The position numbers were made by a program, and so were the translations under genes. Shown here piece by piece: positions 18,633 through 31,914 of a DNA stretch of 64,000 nucleotides. This DNA comes from Burkholderia cepacia (GTDB taxonomy: Bacteria; Pseudomonadota; Gammaproteobacteria; Burkholderiales; Burkholderiaceae): the NCBI RefSeq assembly GCF_001039005.1, contig NZ_LDWR01000016.1:53757-117756 (forward strand), given 5' to 3'. The notes beneath the pieces are model-generated. The model saw only the letters and a program-made list of their open reading frames with translations. It was not told the DNA's origin and ran no database searches. Every line of letters begins with the position of its first letter. The stretch's first letter is position 1.

Positions 18633-19189
18633 CCAGCCGCATGACGGGCGCATGATCGCGCCGGTCTTCGCGATTGCCGCGCACGATGAGCATCGCGGCT
18701 ACAGCGCCGCCGTTGCCGTGTTGCACGAGTCGCGTTTCGCCTTTCCTGCTGTTCTTCCCCCCGTTCCGCCCAATTCCACGGCCTTCGGCCCCGCCCGGGG
18801 TAAAATGCGCGCCACGCCGCGATGTCGCGCGCGACGGGCAGGCCGCCGTTCCAGTGAACGGCGCGCGCAAGTGCCCGCCGTTCGCACCGTGGCGTTCGAA
18901 GCGCCCCCCGCATGACAAGACCGCGCGATGCAGCCGGCCGCCCGACAGGCACCCGACGAACCCGTCGACGGCTGCGTCGGTTCCCGGTGCGTCACCCGAA
19001 TCCGATGTCCCATCCTGCGTCTTCCCGTCCGATCGGCCCGCATGCGTGCCGTATCGTCCGATTCGTCTGATGAATATCGCGCCGACGCATGCGTCCGGCG
19101 ATCGGGAGCGGGTTCGTGCGCGGGCGCGCGCTTCGCAGCTTCGTAACGTGTTTCGACAGGGTCGAGTGGCGAGTTTTCCATCCAGAACA
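18633..19189 (+). other. gene-free leader region of the TonB receptor operon
   Basis: About 560 bp without a gene I can support. It contains a -10-like TAAAAT (near 18811) and a perfect hairpin GCCGTTC-CAGT-GAACGGC (18845-18862). I looked for TPP and cobalamin riboswitch core motifs and for a Fur box and saw none. The receptor frame stays open through this whole region by GC bias, but no start in it gives a signal peptide. Confidence 0.4.
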
Positions 19190-21421
19190 ATGACGGCGAA
19201 TAGAACAACAGCGTCGCCCGCACGGCGGCGGCGCGCGAAGGTCGGGCTCGGTGTCGGTCTCGGCATCACGCTTATCGCGGCGCAGGCGGCCGCGGCCCAG
19301 GGCGACACACCGGCACCGGATACCGATGCAGCCGGCAGCGCGACGCTGCCGACGATCACGGTGAGTGGCGAGCGCGGCAATGCGTTTCGCGTGCACAACG
19401 CGTCGGTCGCGGGGCTCGACGACACGCCGCTGCGCGATACGCCGGCGTCGGTGAGCGTCATGACGCGCGCGCTGCTCGACGACCAGCAGGCGAAGCGGCT
19501 GAGCGACGTCGTGCGCAACGACGCGTCGGTCGTCAACGACTATGCGCCGGTCGGCTATTACGAAGGCTTCGCGATCCGCGGTTTCCCGGTCGATCTCGCG
19601 AGCGCGATCCGGATCGACGGGCTGACGGTGTCCGGCGAGCAGAACGTGCCGCTCGAGAACAAGGAGCGCGTCGAGATCCTGAAGGGGCTCGCCGGCATCG
19701 ACAGCGGCGTCGTCGCGCCCGGCGGCGTGATCAACTTCGTGACGAAGCGCTCCGCGAACGTCGCGAGCGTGACGACCGGCGTCGACAGCCGCGGCTCGAC
19801 GTCGGCGGCCGTCGATCTCGGCCGCCGTTTCGGCCCCGACAATCAGTTCGGCTTCCGGATCAATGCCGCGAAGGAGAACATGCACTCGTATATCGACGGC
19901 ACGAACGGGCGGCGCACGTTCGGCTCGATCGCCGCCGACTGGGACATCAGCCCGCGTGCGAGCCTGCAGCTCAACGCCGAATTCCAGCAGTGGATCCAGC
20001 GTTCCGCGCCCGGCTATCAGTTGCTCGGCGGCACCGTCGTGCCGTCCGTCAGCACGACGTCGAAGGCGCTCGGCACGCAGCCGTGGGCGAAGCCGGTGAC
20101 GACCGACGCGCTGAACCTGAACGCGCGCTTCGACTACCAGTTCAACGACGACTGGAAGGCCTACATCGCCGCGGGTCGCAGCCGCACGATGATCGACGAC
20201 AACAGCGCGTTCGCGTACGGCTGCTCGTACGCGGCGAGCTGCACGGCCGGCGCGACGTCGCCGTTCTTCTTCGGTGCGAACGGCGATTACGACGTCTACG
20301 ATTTCCGCAGCCCCGGCGAATACCGGCGCAACGACGACCTGCGCGCGGTCACGACGGGCAAGTTCGCGACCGGGCCGCTGCGGCACGAGCTGACGCTCGG
20401 CGTGAGCGTGCAGCGCCGCGTCGTGCACATGGCCGACGCCGTGTACGACTACGTGGGCAGCGAGAACATCTACGGGCCCGACGTGGCCTTCCCGCCGTCG
20501 CCGAATTCGCCCGGGCCGTCGTATCCGCGTCTCGACGCGTGGCAGTACGGCGTGTTCGGGCTTGACCGGATCAGCATCGGCGAACACTGGCAGGTGCTCG
20601 CGGGCGGCAAGGAAGTGCTGTTGCGCCAGCGCAGCTGGAGCAGCCTCGACGGCGCCGATACGCGCACCGATCGCTCGGTGTTCCTGCCGCAGGTCGCGCT
20701 CGTCTACAAGCCGGTGAACGTGCTGTCGCTGTATGCGTCGTACAGCAAGGCGCTGTCGCTGGGCGACCAGGCGCCGGTGCGCGCGACCAACGCGTATGCG
20801 TTCCTGCCGCCCGTCGAGTCGCACCAGATCGAGCTCGGCGCGAAATACGACTGGCTCGACCGGCTGAGCCTCACGGCCGCCGTGTTCTCGATCAGCAAGC
20901 CGTTCCAGTTCGCCGATCCGGACGCATTGGGCACGACCTACACGTTCGTGCAGCGCGGCACGCAGCGGCACCAGGGGATCGAGCTCGGCGCGGCCGGGCG
21001 CGTCACCGAGCGGCTCGGGCTGACGGCCAGCGTCGCGGCGATTCGCGCCCGCGCTTACGATTCGGGTTCGCCGGCGTACGAAGGGCACCAGATCATCAAC
21101 GTGCCCGCGCTGCGCGCGTCGCTGTATGCGGACTATGCGGTGCCGGGCGTCGCGGGCCTGAACGTGCTCGGCGGCGTCGAGTACAGCGATGCCCGCAACG
21201 CGAACGAGGAAGGCACCGCGCGCGTGCCGTCGTGGTTCGTGTTCAATCTCGGCGCGCGCTATACGACGAAGATCGGCGGTCATCGCACGGTGCTGCGCGT
21301 GTCGGTGGACAACCTGTTCAACAAGTTCTACTGGCGCGACGCGGGCGAACAGCAGGGCGATGCGTACCTGTTCCCGGGTGCGCCGCGCACTGCGCGCGTG
21401 TCGTTGACCTATGATTTCTGA
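19190..21421 (+). CDS. TonB-dependent outer-membrane receptor
   Basis: Ligand-gated outer-membrane beta barrel of 743 residues. A basic N-terminus (about 1-18), a hydrophobic signal core and the cut AQAAAAQ are seen near residues 20-38. The TonB box region LPTITVSG is near 52-59, the plug domain about 60-210 (RDTPASVSVMTRALLDD, VEILKGLAGIDSGVVAPGG), and the barrel ends in SLTYDF with C-terminal phenylalanine. The start at 19190 is chosen for the signal peptide. It resembles siderophore receptors, but it is followed 59 bp on by PnuC and then a kinase gene, so a vitamin or nucleoside ligand is more likely. Confidence 0.9.
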   Translation: MTANRTTASPARRRRAKVGLGVGLGITLIAAQAAAAQGDTPAPDTDAAGSATLPTITVSGERGNAFRVHNASVAGLDDTPLRDTPASVSVMTRALLDDQQAKRLSDVVRNDASVVNDYAPVGYYEGFAIRGFPVDLASAIRIDGLTVSGEQNVPLENKERVEILKGLAGIDSGVVAPGGVINFVTKRSANVASVTTGVDSRGSTSAAVDLGRRFGPDNQFGFRINAAKENMHSYIDGTNGRRTFGSIAADWDISPRASLQLNAEFQQWIQRSAPGYQLLGGTVVPSVSTTSKALGTQPWAKPVTTDALNLNARFDYQFNDDWKAYIAAGRSRTMIDDNSAFAYGCSYAASCTAGATSPFFFGANGDYDVYDFRSPGEYRRNDDLRAVTTGKFATGPLRHELTLGVSVQRRVVHMADAVYDYVGSENIYGPDVAFPPSPNSPGPSYPRLDAWQYGVFGLDRISIGEHWQVLAGGKEVLLRQRSWSSLDGADTRTDRSVFLPQVALVYKPVNVLSLYASYSKALSLGDQAPVRATNAYAFLPPVESHQIELGAKYDWLDRLSLTAAVFSISKPFQFADPDALGTTYTFVQRGTQRHQGIELGAAGRVTERLGLTASVAAIRARAYDSGSPAYEGHQIINVPALRASLYADYAVPGVAGLNVLGGVEYSDARNANEEGTARVPSWFVFNLGARYTTKIGGHRTVLRVSVDNLFNKFYWRDAGEQQGDAYLFPGAPRTARVSLTYDF

Positions 21422-21480
21422 CCGGCCGGAACCGGCCGCGTGACGCGCGGCCCCGGCAGCTAACCTGGAGAGCACAGACG

Positions 21481-22113
21481 ATGTCCCCACTCGAAATCGC
21501 CGGCGTGATCGTCAGCGCGCTCGCGATCTGGCTGACCGCGAAGCGCCGCATGCTGTGCTGGCCGGTCGGGCTCGCGTCGGTCGCGCTGTACGGCTGGATC
21601 TTCTTCGATGCGAAGCTGTACTCGGACATGCTGCTGCAGGGTGCGTTCGCGGTGCTGCAGGTGTACGGCTGGCAACGCTGGCTCGCGCAGCGCGCGAGCG
21701 AGGCCGGCGGTGGCGCGGCGCCGGCAGGCGACGTGGCCCCGGTCACGGGCGTGCGGCCGCGGCAGATGCTGCCCGACCTGATCGCGGCCGTCGTCGGCAG
21801 CGCGCTGCTCGGCGGCATGATGGCGCGCTGGACCGATGCGGCACTGCCGTTCGTCGATGCGTCGCTGACCGCGTTCAGCCTCGTTGCGCAATACTGGACC
21901 GCGCGGCGCTACATTGCGTCGTGGGGGCTGTGGATCGTCGTGAACGTCGTGTACGTCGGGATGTTCGTGTTCAAGGAACTGTATCTGACGGCCGGGCTCT
22001 ACGCGCTGTTCATCGGACTGGCCGTCGTCGGCTGGCGCGACTGGAGCCGGACGGCCGCGACGCTGCGCGCGGCGGCCGGCGGCACGCTTGCGCCGGGCGG
22101 CGGTGCGCGCTGA
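21481..22113 (+). CDS. pnuC: PnuC-family nicotinamide riboside/vitamin transporter
   Basis: Inner-membrane facilitator of 210 residues with about seven hydrophobic segments. The PnuC core is visible: a KRRMLCWPVGLASVALYGW segment near residues 21-39 and the C-terminal WGLWIVVNVVYVGMFVFKEL (about 148-167), then LYALFIGLAVVGWRDW. PnuC proteins import nicotinamide riboside; relatives (PnuT, PnuX) carry thiamine or riboflavin, so specificity is open. GGAGAG precedes the ATG. It lies between an outer-membrane receptor and a kinase, both in the same direction. Confidence 0.85.
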   Translation: MSPLEIAGVIVSALAIWLTAKRRMLCWPVGLASVALYGWIFFDAKLYSDMLLQGAFAVLQVYGWQRWLAQRASEAGGGAAPAGDVAPVTGVRPRQMLPDLIAAVVGSALLGGMMARWTDAALPFVDASLTAFSLVAQYWTARRYIASWGLWIVVNVVYVGMFVFKELYLTAGLYALFIGLAVVGWRDWSRTAATLRAAAGGTLAPGGGAR

Positions 22114-22149
22114 TTCACGCGCCGATTCAACTACGGAGCAACGTCGTTC

Positions 22150-23340
22150 ATGTCATTCCCACTCGAGCAGGACGGGCCCGTATCGCGTGACGTCGCGCCG
22201 CCGCAATTCGGCGTCGACGGCGTGCAGGCCGAACGCGACTGGCCGCTGATGACGCACGACGAGGTCGCGGCGGTGCTCGCGCGGATCGACGGCGCCGGCG
22301 AGCCGGCCCGGCTGACGTGGCACAGCCCGCGCCAGTTCGCGGCCGCCGTGCTCGTGCGGATGACGGACGGGCGCGGGTTGTTCGTCAAGCGTCATCACGT
22401 AAGCCTGCGCGATGTCGCGGGGCTGGAGGAAGAGCATCGCTTCATCGCGCATCTGCGTGAACGCGGGATGCCGGTGGTGGATGTGCTGGCGGATCGCGAC
22501 GGCGCGACCGCGTTCGCATCCGGCGACTGGACCTACGAGGTGCATGTGCTCGCGCCCGGCGTCGACCCGTATCGCGGCGTAATGTCGTGGCAGCCGTTCA
22601 CGCATCCTTCGCACGCGTACGCGGCCGGCCGCGCGCTCGCCGAGCTGCATCGCGCGTCGGTCGGCTACGACGCGCCCGCGCGGCCCGTGCGCACGCTGCT
22701 GTCGAGTTTTCGCGTGCTGTCGTCCGCCGATCTGGCGGGCGCGCTCGAACGCTGGGTCGAGGCACAGCCGCTGCTCGTGCGTGCGCTCGGCGCGCGCGAC
22801 TGGCGCGGCGACGTGGCCGACGCGATCGGCCCGTATCACGCGCGCCTCGTGCCGCTGCTGCCCGCGTTGCCGCCGCTGTGGACGCACGGCGACTGGCATG
22901 CGTCGAACCTGCTGTGGACCGATGCGGGGCCCGGCGCGCAGGTACGCACCGTGCTCGATTTCGGGTTGTCGGATCGCACTTGCGCGGTGATGGACCTCGC
23001 GCTCGCGATCGAGCGCAATACCGTCGACTGGATGGCACCGGCCGATGCGCGGCGCGTCGAATACGCGCAGATCGACGCGCTGATCGACGGCTACGAATCG
23101 CTCGAACCGCTGAGCGACGATGCCCATGCGGCGCTGGTCGCGCTGCTGCCGATCGTGCATACGGAGTTCGCGCTGTCGGAAGTCGCGTATTTCGGCTGCA
23201 TCATCGATGCGCCGGCGATCGTCGACATCGCATACGACGGTTACCTGATCGGGCACGCGCGCTGGTTCGGCGAGCGCGACGGGCGGCAATTGCTCGACTG
23301 GCTGGTGCAACGCCGGCGCGTGAAGCAAGGGACCGCCTGA
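22150..23340 (+). CDS. APH-fold phosphotransferase, probable small-molecule kinase of a salvage operon
   Basis: Aminoglycoside-phosphotransferase/choline-kinase-like protein of 396 residues. The catalytic loop THGDWHASNLLW holds D248 and N253, and the metal-binding DFG starts at D270. N-terminal lobe: FVKRHHV near 78-84 supplies the ATP lysine. It is third in an operon with a TonB receptor and PnuC (36-bp gap, CGGAGC before the ATG). PnuC is a facilitator that needs its cargo trapped by phosphorylation, so this kinase probably phosphorylates the imported vitamin or nucleoside (inference). No aminoglycoside-resistance role is implied. Confidence 0.8.
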   Translation: MSFPLEQDGPVSRDVAPPQFGVDGVQAERDWPLMTHDEVAAVLARIDGAGEPARLTWHSPRQFAAAVLVRMTDGRGLFVKRHHVSLRDVAGLEEEHRFIAHLRERGMPVVDVLADRDGATAFASGDWTYEVHVLAPGVDPYRGVMSWQPFTHPSHAYAAGRALAELHRASVGYDAPARPVRTLLSSFRVLSSADLAGALERWVEAQPLLVRALGARDWRGDVADAIGPYHARLVPLLPALPPLWTHGDWHASNLLWTDAGPGAQVRTVLDFGLSDRTCAVMDLALAIERNTVDWMAPADARRVEYAQIDALIDGYESLEPLSDDAHAALVALLPIVHTEFALSEVAYFGCIIDAPAIVDIAYDGYLIGHARWFGERDGRQLLDWLVQRRRVKQGTA

Positions 23341-23500
23341 TTCGCATAGCGGGGAGGTTGGCACACCTGTGCCGATTCCCCGCATCGCTGCAGTCTTCCG
23401 TGCGGCCGTCGCGCCGCATGTTCACCGAATTCTCCTGATCGTCGAAGCGGGACGCCGTTCCCGCGGGGTGCCGCACGCGTGCACGCAGCCGTGCCCAAGA

Positions 23501-23527
23501 TGACGGAAATGTCATCTTCGCCTCATG
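23501..23527 (+). promoter_or_regulatory. metal-regulon box, copy A (before czcC)
   Basis: TGAC-N6-GTCA palindrome (23501-23514; arms extend to AAGATGAC/GTCATCTT, 23497-23518). A second half-site CTCATG at 23522 lies exactly 11 bp after GTCATC at 23511. A -10-like TAGCAT follows about 20 bp on, and the czcC start is 57 bp away. The TGAC-N6-GTCA core is like CopR/CusR-type boxes, so the response regulator of this island is the likely binder. The rest of the gap 23341-23583 holds nothing else evident. Confidence 0.65.
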
Positions 23528-23583
23528 TTCGCACTGCGGCCGGACCGTAGCATCGGTCGCAAACCGTTACCGCAGAACCGAAC

Positions 23584-24882
23584 ATGCTCAAGCTCACTCT
23601 CGCCGCGGTCATCGTCTTCGCGATGGCCGCGACGGCTCATGCGCAGCCGCCGCTGTCGCCGGGGCCGGCCCCGGCTGCTTCCGGCAGCGCACCGCCGTCC
23701 GACACACTCCCTGCCACGACACTGACGCTTCCCGACGCGCTCGCGGTCGCGGCCCGGAACAATCCGGCGCTGCGCGGCGCGCGCGCGGACGTCGATGCGT
23801 CGGCCGGCGCGCTGATGCAAGCCGGCGCGCGCCCCAATCCCGAAGTGTCGTTCCTGCAGGAAGGCTTCAGCCGCGCCGAGCGCACGTCGACCGCGCTGAT
23901 CAACCAGACCATCGAGCTGGGCGGCAAGCGCAGCGCGCGGCTCGACGTCGCGTCGTACGGACGTGAGTCTGCCAACGCGTCGCTCGACGAGCAGGGCGCC
24001 GCCGTGCGCGCCGACGTGATCGCCGCGTTCTACGGGCTGCTTGCCGCGCAGCGCCAGCTTCAGGTCACCGAGGAATCGGCCGCGATCGCCGCACGCTCCG
24101 CGGATCTCGCGGGGCGTCGCGCGCAGGCCGGCAAGGTGTCGCCGGTCGAGGCGACGAAGGCGCACGTGGCGGCGGCCGGCGTGCAGATCGAAGTCGTGAC
24201 CGCGCGCGGCCGCGTCGACGTCGCGCGCGAGAAGCTGAACGCGGTGATGGGCGAAGCGCGCGGCGACCGGCTCGCGGTGCTCGGCGATCTCGAAGCCGTG
24301 CCGCCGGTCGAATCGCTGTCCGCGCTGACCGCGCAGCTCGACGACGCGCCGCTCGCGCGGATCGCGCGCGCCGAGATGCTGCGCTCGAATGCGGCCGTGT
24401 CGCTCGAACGCGCGCGGCGCATTCCGGACGTCACGGTCAGTGCGGGCGTGAAGCGGGTGACCACGGGCGGCGTGCCGGACAACCAGGCGGTGGTCGGCGT
24501 GTCGATCCCGATCCCGTTGTTCAACACGAACAAGGGCGCGCTGCTCGAAGCGACGCACAAGGCCGAGCGCGCGAATGCCGATCTCGATCGCGAACGCACG
24601 CGGCTGCGGCTGGAACTCACGCAGGCATACGCGAATTTCGAGGCGGCCGAGCAGGAAGCGCAGCGGCTGAAGGCCGACATCCTGCCGGCCGCGCGGCTCG
24701 CGCTCGACGCGATGTCGCGCGGTTACGAACTCGGGAAGTTCAGCTTCCTCGACGTGCTCGACGCGCAGCGCACGCTGTTCCAGGGGCAGTCGCAATACGT
24801 CCGCGCGCTCGCCGGCGCGCACGCCGCCCGCGCCGACATCGGCCGTTTCGTCGGCACGCCGCTCGCGGCTGTCGCGCGATAA
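23584..24882 (+). CDS. czcC: CzcC-like outer-membrane efflux channel (TolC family)
   Basis: Outer-membrane factor of 432 residues of a tripartite metal exporter. The signal peptide is at about 1-20 (cut after AHA). Two repeated OEP domains rich in heptad-like helices follow: about 50-240 (LPDALAVAARNNPALRGARA) and 260-430 (FNTNKGALLEATHKAERANA, SFLDVLDAQRTLFQGQ). It is first in an operon: 26 bp to czcB, then czcA and a two-component system. An inverted-repeat box and its downstream half-site lie just upstream, suggesting induction by metal. Confidence 0.87.
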   Translation: MLKLTLAAVIVFAMAATAHAQPPLSPGPAPAASGSAPPSDTLPATTLTLPDALAVAARNNPALRGARADVDASAGALMQAGARPNPEVSFLQEGFSRAERTSTALINQTIELGGKRSARLDVASYGRESANASLDEQGAAVRADVIAAFYGLLAAQRQLQVTEESAAIAARSADLAGRRAQAGKVSPVEATKAHVAAAGVQIEVVTARGRVDVAREKLNAVMGEARGDRLAVLGDLEAVPPVESLSALTAQLDDAPLARIARAEMLRSNAAVSLERARRIPDVTVSAGVKRVTTGGVPDNQAVVGVSIPIPLFNTNKGALLEATHKAERANADLDRERTRLRLELTQAYANFEAAEQEAQRLKADILPAARLALDAMSRGYELGKFSFLDVLDAQRTLFQGQSQYVRALAGAHAARADIGRFVGTPLAAVAR

Positions 24883-24908
24883 GCGCGCCTCTTACCTGAA
24901 GGATCATC

Positions 24909-26378
24909 ATGTCACGCAGCAGAATCATCGTTATTGCGGCCGCCGTGCTCGGCGCCGCCGGGATCGCGCTCGGCGCGCTCGCCGTCACGCGGGGCGGGAG
25001 CAGCGCGTCCGCGCCCGCGGCCGCCGAAGCCGCGCGGCCGGCCGATGGCGTCGGCGCGCGCGGCGGCGTCGTGCTGAAGCGCGGCAGGCTCGCCGTCGAG
25101 ATCGTGATGACGGAAAAACCCGGCGACGCGCGCCTCGTCGTCTATCCGTTCGTCGACGGCAAGCCGGCCGACAAGGGCGTGACCGTGTCCGGCACGCTGG
25201 TCCGCTACGACCGCTCGCATGAGCCGCTGCGTTTCGATGCGGCCGGCCAGAAGTTCGTGTCCGCGCAGCCGATCGCGAAGCCGCACGTGTTCGATGCGAC
25301 GATCGACATCAAGGCGGGCAACGACGCTGCGTCGTTCCCGTTCGCGCGCGCCGACGGCGCGATCGCGCTGACCGACGCGCAGTTGGCGACCTCGAAGATC
25401 GCGCTCGCGAAGGCCGGCCCCGCGCAGATCGCGACGCCGTTCCAGTTGCCGGGCGAGATCAAGTTCAACGAGGATCGCACCGCGCACGTGGTGCCGCGCG
25501 TGGCCGGCATCGTCGAGCAGGTGTCGGTGTCGCTCGGGCAGACCATCGCGAAGGGGCAGGTGCTGGCCGTGATCGCGAGCACCGATCTCGCCGACCGGCG
25601 CAGCGAACTGCTGACGGCCGAGCGCCGGCTGTCGGGTGCACGCGCGACCTACGAGCGTGAACGCACGTTGTGGAAGGAGCGCATCTCGGCGGAGCAGGAC
25701 TACCAGCAGGCGCAGGTGCAGTTGCGCGAGGCCGAGATCGCCGTGCAGAACGCGCGGCAGAAGCTCGCCGCGCTGAACGCGCCGGTCGGCGCGGGCGCGC
25801 TGAACCGCTACGAACTGCGTGCGCCGTTCGCGGGCACGATCGTCGAGAAGCATGCGACGCCCGGCGAGGCGATCGCCGCCGATGCCAGCATGTTCGTGAT
25901 CTCCGACCTGTCGACGGTATGGGCCGAGATGGCCGTGCCGGCGCAGCGGCTCAACGACGTGCGGGTCGGCCGCGACGCGACCGTGAGCGCGACCGCGTTC
26001 GAATCGCGTTCGAGCGGCCCGATCGCTTATGTCGGGTCCTTGCTCGGCGAGCAGACGCGCACCGCGCCGGCGCGCGTCGTGCTGCCGAACCCGGACGGTG
26101 TGTGGCGGCCCGGGATGTTCGTGAACGTGTCGGTCGACGCGGGCAGGCAGGGTGTGCCGCTCGCGGTCGCTAGCGACGCGCTGCAGGACGTCGACGGCGC
26201 GCCGTCGGTGTTCGTGCGCTCGCCGAAGGGGTTCGTCGCGCAGGCCGTCGAGACGGGGCGGCGCGACGAGCGCGCAACCGAAGTGCTGAAGGGGCTCAAG
26301 CCGGGCCAGGAATACGCGGCGTCGAACAGCTTCGTGCTGAAGGCCGAGCTCGGCAAGGGGAGCGCGGAACATGAATGA
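24909..26378 (+). CDS. czcB: CzcB-like periplasmic adaptor (membrane fusion protein)
   Basis: Adaptor of 489 residues linking the RND pump and the outer channel. An N-terminal membrane anchor (about 5-27) is followed by a large non-conserved periplasmic domain (about 50-150), which in metal adaptors can bind metal. Barrel-sandwich halves flank a coiled hairpin (VPRVAGIVEQVSVSLGQTI near 195-213; AERRLSGARATYERERTLWK; LRAPFAGTIVEKHATPGEA near 303-321), and beta-barrel and membrane-proximal domains end the protein. It lies 137 bp before czcA, a longer gap than elsewhere in the operon, with no separate gene in it. Confidence 0.87.
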   Translation: MSRSRIIVIAAAVLGAAGIALGALAVTRGGSSASAPAAAEAARPADGVGARGGVVLKRGRLAVEIVMTEKPGDARLVVYPFVDGKPADKGVTVSGTLVRYDRSHEPLRFDAAGQKFVSAQPIAKPHVFDATIDIKAGNDAASFPFARADGAIALTDAQLATSKIALAKAGPAQIATPFQLPGEIKFNEDRTAHVVPRVAGIVEQVSVSLGQTIAKGQVLAVIASTDLADRRSELLTAERRLSGARATYERERTLWKERISAEQDYQQAQVQLREAEIAVQNARQKLAALNAPVGAGALNRYELRAPFAGTIVEKHATPGEAIAADASMFVISDLSTVWAEMAVPAQRLNDVRVGRDATVSATAFESRSSGPIAYVGSLLGEQTRTAPARVVLPNPDGVWRPGMFVNVSVDAGRQGVPLAVASDALQDVDGAPSVFVRSPKGFVAQAVETGRRDERATEVLKGLKPGQEYAASNSFVLKAELGKGSAEHE

Positions 26379-26458
26379 GCGTCACGCGCGTGCCGTCGCA
26401 CGATTCGCAGCCCGAAACGTGGCCCGCCATGCGGCGCGCAATACGCCCCTCCGGGTGA

Positions 26459-29727
<3,269 letters not shown>

Positions 29728-29728
<1 letters not shown>

Positions 29729-30411
29729 TGCGAATTCTGATTGTCGAGGATGAACCGAAGACGGGCGCCTATCTGCGCAAGGGCCTGACGGAGGCCGGCT
29801 ACGTCGTCGACTGGGTCGAGGACGGTATCACGGGCCAGCATCAGGCCGAGACCGAGGAATACGACCTGCTCGTGCTCGACGTGATGCTGCCCGGGCAGGA
29901 CGGCTGGACGCTGTTGCAGAACTTGCGGCTCAGCAAGTCGACGCCCGTGCTGTTCCTCACCGCGCGCGACGACGTCGGCGATCGCGTGAAGGGGCTCGAA
30001 CTCGGCGCCGACGACTATCTCGCGAAGCCGTTCGACTTCGTCGAGCTGACCGCGCGCATCAAGTCGATCCTGCGGCGCGGCCAGCCGCGCGATTCGAACA
30101 CGCTGCGCGTGGCCGATCTCGAACTCGACCTGACGCGCCGCAAGGCCACGCGGCAAGGCGACACGATCCTGCTGACCGCGAAGGAATTCGCGCTGCTGTG
30201 GCTGCTGATGCGCCGCGAGGGCGAGATCCTGCCGCGCGCGACGATCGCGTCGCAGGTGTGGGACATGAACTTCAACAGCGACACGAACGTCGTCGACTCG
30301 GCGATCCGGCGCCTGCGTTCGAAGATCGACGACGCCTACGAACCGAAGCTGATCCACACCGTGCGCGGGATGGGCTACGTGCTCGAAGCGCGCGGCGGCG
30401 CGGCCGCATGA
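29728..30411 (+). CDS. heavy-metal response regulator, OmpR/PhoB family (IrlR/CzcR/CusR-like)
   Basis: Response regulator of 227 residues. The receiver has acidic pocket E7-D8, phospho-acceptor D51 (LLVLDVMLP) and K100; the C-terminal winged helix (about 130-222) includes [13 protein letters not shown] and [14 protein letters not shown]. The ATG at 29728 overlaps the czcA stop as TGATG; a GTG one codon upstream is also in frame. Its stop overlaps the kinase start. By position it resembles IrlR of Burkholderia. OmpR-family regulators bind half-sites about 11 bp apart, which matches the four composite boxes of this island. Confidence 0.92.
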
Positions 30412-31832
30412 TCGCGCGCCTGCTGCCGCGCACGCTGCGCGGACGCCTGACCGCGCTGATCATCCTGTCGACGTCGGTGATCCTTGCGTCGAGCGGCTTC
30501 GCACTCTACGAAGCGCTGAGCAACCGCGTCGAAACGACGGCGGCCGAGCAGATGGCCGGCATTTCCGCGGCGCTGGGCGCTCACCTGGCCGACGCACGCA
30601 CGACGGCCGAGGTCGCGCGCAACACCGATATCTGGATCGACCAGCTGCACGGCCATCCGAACATGGATCTCGCGATCTACGATGCGGCGGGCACGCGCCT
30701 CGTCGGCACGCCCGGTTTCCGCCTCTATGCGCCGCTGCTGTCGATGGACACGGGGCGCGTGCCGGTCGGCGTCGCGCCGCCCGGCGCGCGGCACCAGTAT
30801 CTCGTGACGACCGTGCCGCTCGCCGGCGCGGGCGCGCCCGTGGTGCGCGTCGCGGTGCAGTACGACCGCAGCGCCGACGTGCTGCTGCTGCGCACGCATG
30901 CTTATACGATCGTCGTGATCGAGGTGTTCGGCGTGGTGCTCGCGGCCGCGATCGCGTACGGCATCGCGGCGCTCGGGCTGAGCCCGCTGCGGCGGTTCGC
31001 GGCGCGCGCCGAGCAGATGTCGTCGAGCCGGCTCGCCCATCCGCTGCCGGAACTCGATACGTCAGGCGAGCTGAAGGAGCTGGAGCATGCGTTCAACGGG
31101 ATGCTCGCGCGGCTGGACGAATCGTTCACGCGGTTGAGCCAGTTTTCGTCGAATCTCGCGCACGACATGCGCACGCCGCTCACGAACCTGCAGGCGGCCG
31201 CGCAGGTCGTGCTGTCGCAGCCGCGCAGCGCGGAGGAATACCGGAACGTGATCGAGTCGAGCATCGACGAATACCAGCGGCTGTCGCGGATGATCGAGGA
31301 CATGCTGTTTCTCGCGCGCTCGGAACAGGCCGGCACGTCGATCGACGTGCGGCGTTTGAATGCGGCGGAGGAGGCCGGGCGTGTCGCCGGCTACTACGAG
31401 TCGCTCGCGGAGGATGAGGGCGTGTCGGTGAAGGTCGACGGCCACGCGTGGGTCGATGCGGATCTGATGCTGTACCAGCGCGCGCTGAGCAACCTGCTGT
31501 CCAATGCGCTGACCTATGCGCCGCGCGGCAGCGTCGTGACGATCGACTGCGTGGAGCAGGGCGGCGCGACGACCATCGCCGTGTCGGATACGGGGCCCGG
31601 CATCGACGCGCAGCATGTCGGGCGGATCTTCGAGCGCTTCTACCGCGTTGACCCGTCGCGGCACAATTCGGCGTCGGGGACGGGGCTCGGCCTGGCGATC
31701 GTCCGGTCGATCATGGACAACCACGGCGGCGAATGCGGCGTCGACAGTGATCCCGGCCGGCGTACGACGTTCTGGCTGCGCTTTCCGCGGCGGCCGGCCG
31801 AGCCGCAGCGGCCGCCGGCCAACTCCGCCTGA
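30408..31832 (+). CDS. heavy-metal sensor histidine kinase (IrlS/CusS-like)
   Basis: Membrane sensor kinase of 474 residues. TM1 is about 15-36, a periplasmic sensor about 37-163, TM2 about 165-190, HAMP about 190-245, and the H-box [12 protein letters not shown] has phospho-acceptor H252. The N-box [12 protein letters not shown]1 DTGPGI and G2 GTGLGLAIV complete the catalytic domain. The ATG at 30408 overlaps the regulator stop (ATGA). The sensor would read periplasmic metal and phosphorylate the adjoining regulator. Confidence 0.92.
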   Translation: MIARLLPRTLRGRLTALIILSTSVILASSGFALYEALSNRVETTAAEQMAGISAALGAHLADARTTAEVARNTDIWIDQLHGHPNMDLAIYDAAGTRLVGTPGFRLYAPLLSMDTGRVPVGVAPPGARHQYLVTTVPLAGAGAPVVRVAVQYDRSADVLLLRTHAYTIVVIEVFGVVLAAAIAYGIAALGLSPLRRFAARAEQMSSSRLAHPLPELDTSGELKELEHAFNGMLARLDESFTRLSQFSSNLAHDMRTPLTNLQAAAQVVLSQPRSAEEYRNVIESSIDEYQRLSRMIEDMLFLARSEQAGTSIDVRRLNAAEEAGRVAGYYESLAEDEGVSVKVDGHAWVDADLMLYQRALSNLLSNALTYAPRGSVVTIDCVEQGGATTIAVSDTGPGIDAQHVGRIFERFYRVDPSRHNSASGTGLGLAIVRSIMDNHGGECGVDSDPGRRTTFWLRFPRRPAEPQRPPANSA

Positions 31833-31914
31833 CACCGCGGGCAGGCACGCCCGCGCGTTCGCCGTGAGGCGGTCGCGCGCGGCACGCTACCCGCGATCGG
31901 TTGCCGGCGCAACA

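Noticed and set aside
18633..19189. TPP or cobalamin riboswitch before the TonB receptor/PnuC operon
   Set aside because: Expected from the operon content, but no CTGAGA/ACCC or B12-box type core was found by eye on the plus strand.
18674..19189. N-terminal 172-codon extension of the TonB receptor
   Set aside because: Frame is open only from GC bias; the signal peptide begins at 19190 and the extension has no membrane-export features.
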